From contig DHWF01000027.1 of assembly GCA_002413045.1 (NCBI GenBank), positions 44,247 through 108,246 on the forward strand: a stretch of 64,000 nucleotides of DNA, read 5' to 3'. Numbering within the stretch: the stretch's first letter is position 1; each line of letters starts with the position of its first letter. Positions 8,474 through 16,890 of this stretch are shown piece after piece. A program made the translations under genes and the position numbers. Source of the DNA: Chloroflexi bacterium UBA5189 (lineage in GTDB: Bacteria; Chloroflexota; Limnocylindria; Limnocylindrales; CSP1-4). Below the pieces are notes generated by a model. The model was not told the origin of the DNA and searched no databases. It saw nothing but the letters and a program-made list of their open reading frames with translations.

Positions 8474-8865
8474 TGGCCGACTTCATCGGCCGCGGCTGGG
8501 CCTTCCCGATCCGGACCGATACGAACGGGGGCATTGCCCTCGTCGCACGCGAACGCGAGATCGCCGAGGCGATCACGGTGATCCTCTCGACCGCCCCGGG
8601 CGAGCGCCCGATGCGCCCTGAGTTCGGCTGCCGGATTCACGACTATGTGTTCAGCCCTGCCGACAGCTCGACCGCCGCGGCGATCTCGTCGGAGGTCACC
8701 CGGGCATTGACGATGTGGGAGCACCGGATCGATGTCGACAACGTCGGGGTGCTGTTCACCGCCGAGGACCCGTCCGTGTTCTACATCGACATCGCCTACC
8801 ACATGAAGCGGACGAACGACCGATACAACCTCGTCTTCCCGTTCTACGTGATCCCCGGCGAGTGA
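8473..8865 (+). CDS. gp25/GPW-type baseplate wedge protein
   Basis: The 130-aa product starts MADFIGRGWAFPIRTDTNGG and contains VILSTAPGERPMRPEFGCRI, the classic gp25 signature whose EPR-like loop touches the sheath, here with ERPMRPEFG. It ends with MKRTNDRYNLVFPFYVI. gp25 nucleates sheath assembly and is one of the most conserved proteins of contractile systems. ATG 8473 overlaps the spike stop codon by one base, indicating translational coupling. Confidence 0.95.
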   Translation: MADFIGRGWAFPIRTDTNGGIALVAREREIAEAITVILSTAPGERPMRPEFGCRIHDYVFSPADSSTAAAISSEVTRALTMWEHRIDVDNVGVLFTAEDPSVFYIDIAYHMKRTNDRYNLVFPFYVIPGE

Positions 8866-8875
8866 GGAGCTGACG

Positions 8876-10858
8876 ATGGCGCTGCCCGTGCCCAACCTTG
8901 ATGACCGACGCTTCCAGGACCTCGTTGACGAGGCGAAGCGGCTGGTCCAGCAGCGCTGTCCCGAGTGGACCGACCACAATGTCTCCGACCCCGGCGTCAC
9001 GCTGATCGAGACGTTCGCCTGGATGACCGATCAGCTGATCTATCGGCTCAATCGCGTGCCGGAGCGGAACTACATCAAGTTCCTCGAGCTCATCGGGGTG
9101 ACCCTCTTCCCGCCCACGTCGGCCAGGACGGACGTCACGTTCTGGCTCACCGGACCGCAGCCGGACGTTGTCAAGATCCCCGCCGCCACCCAGGTAGCGA
9201 CCGTCCGGACAGAATCCGAGGACGCGATCGAGTTCGCGACGGGCGAGGAGCTGGCGATCATCCCGGCGACCCTGATCGAGCTCGGGTCGATGGCGAAGGG
9301 CAAGTCGACGTACCGCGACATGCTGCCGCAGGTCGAGCTTGGCCGGGATGCCTTCTGCTTCCAGGAGCGACCACAGCTTGGCGACGCGCTGATGATCGGC
9401 CTCTCGAAGGCCGTGCCGTCGAACGCGATCCGCCTCCGCTTCAAATGCGACATCGAGGGCGTCGGCGTGAACCCGGATCATCCGCCCCTCAAGTGGGAGG
9501 CGTGGAACGGCGACGAGTGGATCGGGTGCGAGCAGGATTCGGACTCGACCGGCGGCCTCAACCGCGATGGCGACGTCGTGATCCACGTCCCGCGCGGCCA
9601 TGTCGCGCACTCGATCGGCACACGACTCGCTGCGTGGGTTCGCGCGCGCGTGGTGGAGCCCGAGCCGGGCATGTTCGGCTACGAAGCCTCGCCGACGGTC
9701 AACGCCGCGAGCTCGATCACGGTCGGCGGCACCGCCGCCGCGGTCAATGCGTATGTCGTCCGGAACGAGGACCTCGGCGTCTCGGAGGGCACGCCCGGGC
9801 AGCGCTTCGAGGTGCGCGAGAAGCCGGTCCTGTCCACCGACGAGCCGGCGAAGCTTGCCGTCTCCGGCGGGACCGGGACCGATGGCGCCCCGATCTGGGA
9901 AACCTGGACCCAGGTCGAGGACTTCGCGGCAAGCGGCCCTGGCGACAAGCACTTCGTGATCGACGGGACGACGGGTGAGATCCGGTTCGGGCCTGCGATT
10001 CGGCAGCAGGATGGCACCTTGCGCCTGTACGGCGCGACGCCGGGCAAGGATCGCTTCATCCGAATGCTGGAGTACCGCACCGGCGGCGGGGCGCGCGGCA
10101 ACGTCGCGGCGCACGCGCTCCAGGTGCTCAAGTCGGGCATCGCGGTCGTCTCGACCGTCGAGAACCGACGCGACGCGCGCGGCGGCATCAACGGCGAGGA
10201 CATCGAAAACGCCAAGGTCCGTGGTCCGATCCGGCTCCGCACGCGCGGGCGAGCTGTCACCACGGAGGACTTCGAGCATCTCGCCCGTGAGGCTGCCCCG
10301 AACGTCGGCCGGGTTCGGGCGGTCGCTGCCGGTGACGGGGCGCTGGCCGGCGCGGTCCGCGTCCTCGTGGTGCCATCGCTCCCGAGCGCCGAGGGGCGTA
10401 TCAAGTTCGAGCAGCTCGTCCCCGAGGCAACCCTCCTCGAGGCGATCACCCAACGGCTCGAGGACTGCCGCGTGATCGGCACCCGGATCAGCGTCGAGCC
10501 GCCGGGCTATCGCGGCGTCACCGTCGAGGCGACCGTGCGGCCGTCGGCCGGGGCCAACGCGAACCGCCTCAAGGCCGACGCCGAGCGGGCGCTGTACGAG
10601 TACTTCCACCCCATCACGGGCGGCCCGGACGGGAATGGCTGGCCGTTCGGCCGGCCGGTCACGATCGGCGAGATCTACTCGGTCCTCCAGCGCGTGCCTG
10701 GGGCCGAGGTCGTGGACACCGTGAACCTGTTCGGCACGAACGCGGAGACCGGCGAGAGCAAGGAGGCCACCCAGCGCCTCGAGCTGAAGCCGAACGTGCT
10801 CGTGTTCAGCGTCGGCCACGCGGTCACCGTGCCCGGCGCCAACTCGGCGATCGCCTGA
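8876..10858 (+). CDS. Baseplate J / gp47-like wedge protein (Afp11-type)
   Basis: The 660-aa product has the N-terminal pattern DDRRFQDLVDEAKRLVQQRC and DPGVTLIETFAWMTDQLIYR, typical of large eCIS baseplate J proteins. Central parts have TGEIRFGPAIRQQDG and MLEYRTGGGARGNVA; the C-terminal gp47-like part has RLRTRGRAVTTEDFEHLARE. It forms the wedge arms with the gpI-like protein. GAGGAG precedes the ATG. The stop overlaps the next ATG (TGATG), so the two wedge proteins are coupled. Confidence 0.95.
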   Translation: MALPVPNLDDRRFQDLVDEAKRLVQQRCPEWTDHNVSDPGVTLIETFAWMTDQLIYRLNRVPERNYIKFLELIGVTLFPPTSARTDVTFWLTGPQPDVVKIPAATQVATVRTESEDAIEFATGEELAIIPATLIELGSMAKGKSTYRDMLPQVELGRDAFCFQERPQLGDALMIGLSKAVPSNAIRLRFKCDIEGVGVNPDHPPLKWEAWNGDEWIGCEQDSDSTGGLNRDGDVVIHVPRGHVAHSIGTRLAAWVRARVVEPEPGMFGYEASPTVNAASSITVGGTAAAVNAYVVRNEDLGVSEGTPGQRFEVREKPVLSTDEPAKLAVSGGTGTDGAPIWETWTQVEDFAASGPGDKHFVIDGTTGEIRFGPAIRQQDGTLRLYGATPGKDRFIRMLEYRTGGGARGNVAAHALQVLKSGIAVVSTVENRRDARGGINGEDIENAKVRGPIRLRTRGRAVTTEDFEHLAREAAPNVGRVRAVAAGDGALAGAVRVLVVPSLPSAEGRIKFEQLVPEATLLEAITQRLEDCRVIGTRISVEPPGYRGVTVEATVRPSAGANANRLKADAERALYEYFHPITGGPDGNGWPFGRPVTIGEIYSVLQRVPGAEVVDTVNLFGTNAETGESKEATQRLELKPNVLVFSVGHAVTVPGANSAIA

Positions 10859-11691
10859 TGCGAGGCGGCCTCGCGGTCGACGATCCGGCCGGCCTCGCCG
10901 ACGAGCCGGGCGCGTACACGCTCGTCAACCCGCACCCGCTCGCGGAGACGCTCCCGGGCGTGTACCGCGATGTCTGGACGGACGAGTACCGCCGCACGGC
11001 GCGCGAGCCGTTCGGGACGCGCTTCATCTCGGCGCTCGACGATGTCCTGGCGCCGGTGCTCGCGACGCTCGACAGCTTCGAGGGCTACCTCGACCCAACG
11101 ACGACGTCGGAGGACTTCCTGGCCTGGCTCGGCGAGTGGGTCGCCGCATCGGTTGACGCCGGGTGGAGCGAGGATCGGCGACGCGCCTTCGTGGCGAAGG
11201 CCGCCGAGCTGTATCGGCGCCGAGGCACTGCGGCGGGGCTCCACGATCACGTCCAGATCCACACCGGCGGCACCGTCGAGATCGTCGAGAACGGGGCCAG
11301 TAGCTGGTCGGCGAAGCCAGAGGGAAAGCTCCCGGGCAGCCCGGAGCCGGTCGTCGTGGTTCGGGTCGTCGTCGACGATCCGGATTCGATCGACAGGACC
11401 AAGCTCGAGGCGATCGTCCACGCATCGAAGCCGGCCCACGTCGTCCATCGAGTCGAGGTGGTTGCGACTGCCAAGCGGACGAGCGGCAAGGCCAAGCCCG
11501 GTACGGCGCAGGACGCCGCCGCCGCGGCAACCGAGGCCGTCGCCGAGGCTGCGGTCACGACCGAGCCGACGCCGACGCCCGCCGCGGAGCCGACCTCGAC
11601 GCCCGCCGAGGAGCCGCCGGTAAAGTCCGAGGCAGCCCCGAAGAAGGAAGCCCCGCCGAAGCCCGCCGACGATCCCGATCCGGCGACCTGA
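10858..11691 (+). CDS. P2 gpI-like baseplate protein with disordered C-terminal extension (Afp12-type)
   Basis: The 277-aa product has an N-terminal tail protein I-like part: LAETLPGVYRD, FISALDDVLAPVLATLDSFE, GYLDPTTTSEDFLAWLGEWV and the RRRGTAAGLHDHVQIHTGG turn. After residue about 200 it becomes a lysine/alanine/proline-rich tail with TPTPAAEPTSTPAEEPP, likely unstructured. The core completes the baseplate wedge. The tail is not part of the usual fold and could tether fibres or partners. The ATG overlaps the preceding stop codon. Confidence 0.88.
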   Translation: MRGGLAVDDPAGLADEPGAYTLVNPHPLAETLPGVYRDVWTDEYRRTAREPFGTRFISALDDVLAPVLATLDSFEGYLDPTTTSEDFLAWLGEWVAASVDAGWSEDRRRAFVAKAAELYRRRGTAAGLHDHVQIHTGGTVEIVENGASSWSAKPEGKLPGSPEPVVVVRVVVDDPDSIDRTKLEAIVHASKPAHVVHRVEVVATAKRTSGKAKPGTAQDAAAAATEAVAEAAVTTEPTPTPAAEPTSTPAEEPPVKSEAAPKKEAPPKPADDPDPAT

Positions 11692-11755
11692 CCGGCCCCT
11701 GTAGCATGACGCCCGGCGAGCGGGCCCAGACGGGCAGCCGCAGGGAGGGACACGC

Positions 11756-13684
11756 GTGATCCGCTGCAAGGTCTGCGGCACGATCAACGACGCATCGGTC
11801 GTCTTCTGCGGCGGATGCGGCAACTTCCTGCCCGACACCGGCGAGCCATACGACCCGGACGCCGAGAAGGCCAAGGTCGCGGCCGAGAAGGCGGAGGCCG
11901 ATCGGGTCGCCGCGGAAAAGGCCGCTGCCGAGAAGGCGGCTGCAGCGAAAGCTGCCGCGGACAAGGCTGCCGCCGAGAAGGCCGAGGACGATCGCGTTGC
12001 GGCCGAGCAGGCCGCCGAACGGGCCGCCGCGGAGAAGGCCGAAGCCGAACGGATCGCGGCAGAGAAGGCAGCGACCGAGAAGGCGGCCGCCGAAAAGGCC
12101 GCTGCCGCGAAGGCCGAAGCGGACCGGCTGGCCGCCGAGCAGGCAGCTGCCGCGAAGGCTGCTGCCGAGCAGGCCGCCGCAGAGCACGCCGAAGCCGACC
12201 GCTTGGCTGCCGAGAAGGCCGCTGCCGAGCAGGCCGCCGCGGAGCAAGCGGAGGCCGACCGCCAGGCCGCCGAGAAGGCCGCTGCCGAGAAGGCCGCCAC
12301 GGAGCAGGCCGAGGCAGAACGGGTCGCGGCCGACAAGAAAGCGGTCGAGAAGGCGGAGGCGGCCAAGGCGAGTGCCGCGCAGTCGAACGCAGCAGCGATC
12401 GCGGCCGAGCAGGCTGCGGCAGAGGAGGCCGAGGATCAGCGCGCCGCCGCCGAGAAAGCCGCCGCCGAGGATGCCGCCGCGAAGCAGGCCGCGGCTGAAA
12501 AGGCCGCTGCGGACAAGGCCGCAGCCGAGCAGGCCTCGGCTGAAAGGACCGCGGCGGACAAGGCGGCTGCGGAACGTGCGGCCGCGGAACAGGCCGCCGC
12601 TGAACAAGCAAAGGCAGAAGCGGAGGCCGCAGCGCAGGCGGCGGCAGACAAGGCTGCGGCTGAAAAGGCCGCTGCTGAGAAGGCAGTCGCGGAGCAGGCC
12701 GCCGCGGACAAGGCGGCTGCCGACAAGGCCGCCGCTGATGCCGCCGCCGCCGAGCAGGCAGAGCGAGATCGACTCGCCGCCGAAGAGGCCGAGGAAGAGC
12801 GCGTCGCTGCCGAGCGTGCCGCTGCCCAGCTCGCCGCGATCGAGGCCGCCGAGCAAGAGCGCCTTGCCCAGGAGCAGGCGGATGCCGACCGACTCGCCGC
12901 GGAACAGGAGGAAGCCGAGCAGGCCGCCGCGGAAAAGGCGGAGGCGGACCGCCAGGCGGCGGCCCAGGCGAAGGTCGGCCAGAGCGCGCGAGAGCTGGCC
13001 GCCGCCGAAGCCGCCGAGCGCGCCGCGGTGGCGAAGGCGTATGCCGACCAGCAGGCGGCCGAGGAAGCCGCGGCAGAGAAGGCGGAGGCGGACCGGATCG
13101 CGGCCGAACAGGCGGCCGCGGAGCAGGCGGCTGCGGAGCAGGCGGCTGCGGAGGCCGAGGCCCAGCGGCAGGCCCGCATCGAGGCTCGCCGGAAGGAAAA
13201 GGAGGCCGAGCGGGCCGCCGCGCAGAAGGCCGCCCTGGTGGCGTACCGGGCGACCCTGCGGGCCGCCGTCGCGAAGGACCGCGCCGGGGAGGTCGGGGCC
13301 ACCGGCGGGGCGGCTGTCACCGACACTCCCGAGGCGCCAACCGAGACGCCCGACGACGGGGGTCTCGGCAGCATCGCCGCGGCGGCGACCGACGACGACG
13401 AGATCGCGGTGCCCGGCGTTTCGAAGCCGAAGCCGCCGCCCGAGCCGGCGGTCGAGCAGATGCGGATCTGCCCGAACTGCGGCACGGCGAACCGAGCCGA
13501 CCGCAAGTTCTGCATGAAGTGCGGCCATCCCATGCCGGAGGGCGAGGTCGTGCCGCCGGTGATCTGCACGAATTGCGGCACGCCGAACAGCTCGACGCGG
13601 CGGTTCTGCATGAAGTGCGGCTCGAGCCTCGTCGACGCGCCGCCGCCCGATCCGGACGCCAGCCCGTGGTGGAAACGCTCCTGA
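11756..13684 (+). CDS. Zinc-ribbon-capped Ala/Glu/Lys helical rod protein, eCIS-linked
   Basis: The 642-aa GTG-start product (AGGGAGGGA upstream) opens with a zinc ribbon, C4-x2-C7-x10-C18-x2-C21. From about residue 35 to 480 it is almost pure AEKAAAEKAA/AEQAAAEQAE/EADR repeats, predicting one very long helix or coiled coil. After a short linker come two tandem zinc ribbons: C572, C575, C586, C589 and C604, C607, C618, C621. No signal peptide or membrane segment is visible. It lies 64 bp after the gpI-like gene and is probably in or directly behind the eCIS operon. A cytoplasmic scaffold, ruler or tether is possible; no family function is known to me. The mirror-strand open frame is a shadow of the repeat. 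Confidence 0.85.
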   Translation: MIRCKVCGTINDASVVFCGGCGNFLPDTGEPYDPDAEKAKVAAEKAEADRVAAEKAAAEKAAAAKAAADKAAAEKAEDDRVAAEQAAERAAAEKAEAERIAAEKAATEKAAAEKAAAAKAEADRLAAEQAAAAKAAAEQAAAEHAEADRLAAEKAAAEQAAAEQAEADRQAAEKAAAEKAATEQAEAERVAADKKAVEKAEAAKASAAQSNAAAIAAEQAAAEEAEDQRAAAEKAAAEDAAAKQAAAEKAAADKAAAEQASAERTAADKAAAERAAAEQAAAEQAKAEAEAAAQAAADKAAAEKAAAEKAVAEQAAADKAAADKAAADAAAAEQAERDRLAAEEAEEERVAAERAAAQLAAIEAAEQERLAQEQADADRLAAEQEEAEQAAAEKAEADRQAAAQAKVGQSARELAAAEAAERAAVAKAYADQQAAEEAAAEKAEADRIAAEQAAAEQAAAEQAAAEAEAQRQARIEARRKEKEAERAAAQKAALVAYRATLRAAVAKDRAGEVGATGGAAVTDTPEAPTETPDDGGLGSIAAAATDDDEIAVPGVSKPKPPPEPAVEQMRICPNCGTANRADRKFCMKCGHPMPEGEVVPPVICTNCGTPNSSTRRFCMKCGSSLVDAPPPDPDASPWWKRS

Positions 13685-13693
13685 GGCGTTCCT

Positions 13694-13712
13694 GCTCGCC
13701 GAACCGGCGAGC
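13694..13712. terminator. Convergent hairpin after the rod gene and the regulator gene
   Basis: GCTCGCCG-AAC-CGGCGAGC is a perfect 8-bp stem with a 3-base loop. It sits between the convergent stops of the rod gene (13684) and the regulator gene (13712). There is no U tract on either side. A bidirectional terminator role is inferred from position and stem strength. Confidence 0.55.
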
Positions 13713-16700
13713 TACGCGGAGTTCGCGGCGAGCTCCGGGCTGAGGCCCAGCCCCTCCAGGATCGAGGCGTATTCCCGCCGGTCGCGGCTCGCGGCGCCCG
13801 AATCGCCGGCCTGATCCCTCGCCGAGATCAAGACGCGCCACAGCGGGTCGTGGAATCGATCGAGCTCGAGGCCGCGCCGGCAGACCCGGATCGCCTCCTC
13901 GAGGTCGCCGGCCGCGGCGGCATCGTCGGCGACGATCGTCGCCCCCTCGACGGCCTCGCGGCGGAAGTGCTCGCGCCGCTCGACGGCCCACTCGGCGGGG
14001 CCGTCCTGCGGCAGCAGGTCGCCGCGGTACAGCATGAGCGCGGTCGCGAAATCGGCCGTGCCGCCGCCGAGCCGCCCGGAGCCGTTGCGCAGGCCGCGTG
14101 CCCGAGCCATCGCCCGCTCGAACCTGCCCACGTCGACCTGGTCCGGGTCGACCGCCAACCGGTAGGCGTCGCCCTCTCGAGCGATCAGCCGGGTCGCGTC
14201 ACCGCCGAGGGCATCCGAGAACAGGCCGCGCAGCGAGGACACCGCGACGTGCAGGCTGCGCGCGCCGGTCGCCGCGTCGACCTCCGGCCACAGCGCCTCC
14301 TGGATGACCTCGCGATGGATCGCCACGCCCGGCCGCGCTGCGAGGAAGCGCAGGACGGCGCGAGCGCGAGGCTTGATCCCGTCGAGCGCGATCGGGCGGC
14401 CATCGACCTCGACGCCGAAGCCCCCGAACAGGTGGAATCCGAGCCCGGCCGTCGACGGCGTGGCGCGAGCCGAAATGCCCCGGGGCAGCGGCGAGATGGC
14501 GACGCTCCCGTCTCGCCCGACCGTCGCGCGAGCGCCGGGCGGGGCGGCGTCGACGGCGTCGGTTGGTGCGTCGGCCGCGGTCGCGGCGTCGTGGCTCGAG
14601 GCGGGCACCCGGAGACCGGTCTCGACCTGGACCGCGTCCGCCAGCGATTCGTATTCGTCGCGCCGCTGGGGATGCGCGGTCGCGAGCGCGAGGTACGCGA
14701 GCAGCCGCGGGCCGGACGTGCCGGTCGCGCGCGCCAGGCTCTCGACGCCGAGGGCCGTCTCGCGCGCTTCGGGGGCGCCTGATTCGGCCATGCCGTACGC
14801 CTGCAGCCCTCGCGCAAAGGCCTCGAGGACGCCCACGCCAAGGCGCCGCGCGATCGCAGCGGCCTGCTCGCCGGCGGCCGCCCGCACCTCGCCCGTCTCG
14901 ATCGCCTCGGCGGCGGCTCCGGCCGTGCCGATCGGCCGGGCGACCCAGGCCGACACGAGCGCGCCGAACAGGGCACCCCACGGGTCCGCGTCGGGTCCGA
15001 GGGCGTCGATCGAGGGCGCTTCGGCGGCGGTCGCGCCATCGACCTCGATCCCACCGATCCGCGCGGCGACCCGCCCCATCGACGCCAGCCACGGAAGCCC
15101 GGTGCGCTCCGCGATGTCGATCGCGTCCGCCAGCTGGTGGTCGGCGCCCGGCTCGCCCGAGAGCAGGGCCGCGACGGCGGCCGCTACGGCGGCCGCTGCA
15201 CCGAGCACGGGATCGAGCTCTTCGAGCTGGCTCGCTGCGGTGAGGGCCCGCTTTGCCTCGGTGACCTCGCCGGCCGCGAGCAGGAGCAGCCCGCGGACGA
15301 GCTCGCGGTGCTCCGGGTCGAGGCGTGGATCGCGCGCCGCGGCGACCGGCTCGCGGACGAGGCCGGCCCGCAGGACGCCGGTCCAGTCCGCGGGTGGAAT
15401 TGCAACCGGATCGAGCCAGGCGGCGAGCGCGAGGCGCTCCCGCCGGGCGGTCGAGCCCGCCGTGGACGCTCCGAATGCCGCCTCGGCGCGCGTGTAGGCG
15501 TCCTGTGCCGCCGCCCAGCGACCATCGGCACGTGCGCGGCGTGCCGACGCGAGGGCGAGCCATGGGCTGTCGCGGACGAGCGCGGCCGGCAGCAGCTCCA
15601 GCCGCAGGCCCGGCCCAACCGCGACCTGCTCGCCCCGGTTGCCGACCAGGCTCGAGACGGCCGGCCAATCCTCGGCGCGGCAGTATCCGACGAGCGCCTC
15701 GGGGAGGGCACCGCTGCGCTCGAGCAGGCTCGCGGCGCGCTGATGCCGCCCGCGTGCCTCAACCTCGCCGACCTCCTCGACGAGCATCCGGTCCAGGTGC
15801 GATCGCAACACCTCGTGGTACCGGTACGAGCCTTCGCCCTCGTCGACGACGACCGTGAACAGCTGGCGCCGGGCGAGCTCCTCGAGCAGGAGGGCGCTCC
15901 CCCGCCGGTCGAGGAGTTGGTCGCACAAGTCGCCGGTGAGCCGCGGCAGCACGCACGTGTCGATGAGGAACCGCCGGAGCTCATCGGGCAGCTCGGCGAG
16001 AACGTTCCGGGTCAGGTACTCGCGCAACAGCCGCGTGCTCGACCCGACGCTGCCGAGAATCCGGCGCCGCTCGTCGGCGGACTTGCCGCGCGTCGCGAGG
16101 TGGAACAGCTGGAGCCCCGCCGCCCAGCCTTCGGTGCGGCGCGCCAGGACGGCGAGCTCGCCGGGCGGCACGGGATCCCGATAGAAGTCACGGAACAGGC
16201 GCTCGACCTCCCACGACCGGAAGCGCAGATCGTCGCCCTCGATCTGGAGCAGGTCGCCGGAGACGCGCAGGCGCGACAGGTTGAAGTCCGGCCGCACGCG
16301 TGATGCGGCGAGGATTCGCAGCCACGGCGGCGCGTAGTCGACCAGCCGGCTGAGGGCCGCCTCGGCGGCCGTGCCCTCGAGGGCGTGGAGGTCGTCGATC
16401 ACGAGCGCGGCCGGGCCGCCGGACCAGCGCTCGAGCGCCCGCGCCGCGTCCTCGACGTCCGTCCAGCCGCCGGGCAGTCCCGGGAGCACCGCGCCGAGCG
16501 ATGCCTCGAGGTGGCGGAGCATCCGCTGCGGGTCGTCGTCCCACGTTTCGGCGCGATACCAGGCGACCGGCATCCGGGTCGACGCGGCAAACCGAGCCAG
16601 GAGGGTGGTCTTGCCGGCGCCCGCCGGAGCGATCACGAGGGTCAGGCGGTGGCGCTCCACCGCGGCTGCGAGCTGGGCTTCGAGGCGCTCACGCGGGAGT

Positions 16701-16810
16701 GCCGGAGCGGCGGGAGCGCGCACCTTCGCGGGTACCACCGCAGGCGCCTCGCCACCCGGCAGGACTGCGCGGCGGACACGGGCATCGTGCCGATCCTCTG
16801 GCAACGTCAA
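13712..16810 (-). CDS. LAL/MalT-like ATPase fused to SARP wHTH and BTAD domains; candidate eCIS regulator
   Basis: The 1032-aa product has an N-terminal STAND-type ATPase: Walker A APAGAGKTTLL (about 61-71), Walker B ALVIDDLHAL, and later FRDFYRDPVPPGELAVLARR as in MalT-like proteins. A central helical-repeat region follows. About residues 780-880 form an OmpR/SARP winged helix (FHLFGGFGVEVDGRPIALDG, then IHREVIQEALWPEVDAATGA). The end is a BTAD domain (FATALMLYRGDLLPQDG, LEEAIRVCRRGLELD). Such proteins switch on gene clusters in response to ligands or ATP. It is convergent with the eCIS operon, so control of that operon is likely but inferred. Start is TTG at 16810; TTG at 16804 has better spacing from GGGGG. 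Confidence 0.85.
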   Translation of the reverse strand: MTLPEDRHDARVRRAVLPGGEAPAVVPAKVRAPAAPALPRERLEAQLAAAVERHRLTLVIAPAGAGKTTLLARFAASTRMPVAWYRAETWDDDPQRMLRHLEASLGAVLPGLPGGWTDVEDAARALERWSGGPAALVIDDLHALEGTAAEAALSRLVDYAPPWLRILAASRVRPDFNLSRLRVSGDLLQIEGDDLRFRSWEVERLFRDFYRDPVPPGELAVLARRTEGWAAGLQLFHLATRGKSADERRRILGSVGSSTRLLREYLTRNVLAELPDELRRFLIDTCVLPRLTGDLCDQLLDRRGSALLLEELARRQLFTVVVDEGEGSYRYHEVLRSHLDRMLVEEVGEVEARGRHQRAASLLERSGALPEALVGYCRAEDWPAVSSLVGNRGEQVAVGPGLRLELLPAALVRDSPWLALASARRARADGRWAAAQDAYTRAEAAFGASTAGSTARRERLALAAWLDPVAIPPADWTGVLRAGLVREPVAAARDPRLDPEHRELVRGLLLLAAGEVTEAKRALTAASQLEELDPVLGAAAAVAAAVAALLSGEPGADHQLADAIDIAERTGLPWLASMGRVAARIGGIEVDGATAAEAPSIDALGPDADPWGALFGALVSAWVARPIGTAGAAAEAIETGEVRAAAGEQAAAIARRLGVGVLEAFARGLQAYGMAESGAPEARETALGVESLARATGTSGPRLLAYLALATAHPQRRDEYESLADAVQVETGLRVPASSHDAATAADAPTDAVDAAPPGARATVGRDGSVAISPLPRGISARATPSTAGLGFHLFGGFGVEVDGRPIALDGIKPRARAVLRFLAARPGVAIHREVIQEALWPEVDAATGARSLHVAVSSLRGLFSDALGGDATRLIAREGDAYRLAVDPDQVDVGRFERAMARARGLRNGSGRLGGGTADFATALMLYRGDLLPQDGPAEWAVERREHFRREAVEGATIVADDAAAAGDLEEAIRVCRRGLELDRFHDPLWRVLISARDQAGDSGAASRDRREYASILEGLGLSPELAANSA

Positions 16811-16890
16811 GCCCCCTGGAGGCGTCGATGACTGGGTCGTCCGGAAGGTTCGTATGGTGCCACCGGCGTCCGGCGGCGGTCCAGCCTAAT

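Noticed and set aside
8756..10819. 687-aa minus-strand open frame over the baseplate J gene
   Set aside because: Antisense shadow: Arg/Asp/Leu-rich with no domain, fully covered by a well-supported plus-strand gene.
11858..13200. Short repeated units resembling a CRISPR or tandem-repeat array
   Set aside because: The repeats are degenerate codons of the AEKAA protein motif in frame, without fixed spacers or palindromic repeats.
11555..13528. 657-aa minus-strand open frame rich in Leu/Gly/Arg
   Set aside because: It is the reverse reading of the AEKA-repeat gene, whose low-complexity codons avoid stops on the other strand. It has no recognisable domain, and the plus-strand product has clear zinc ribbons.
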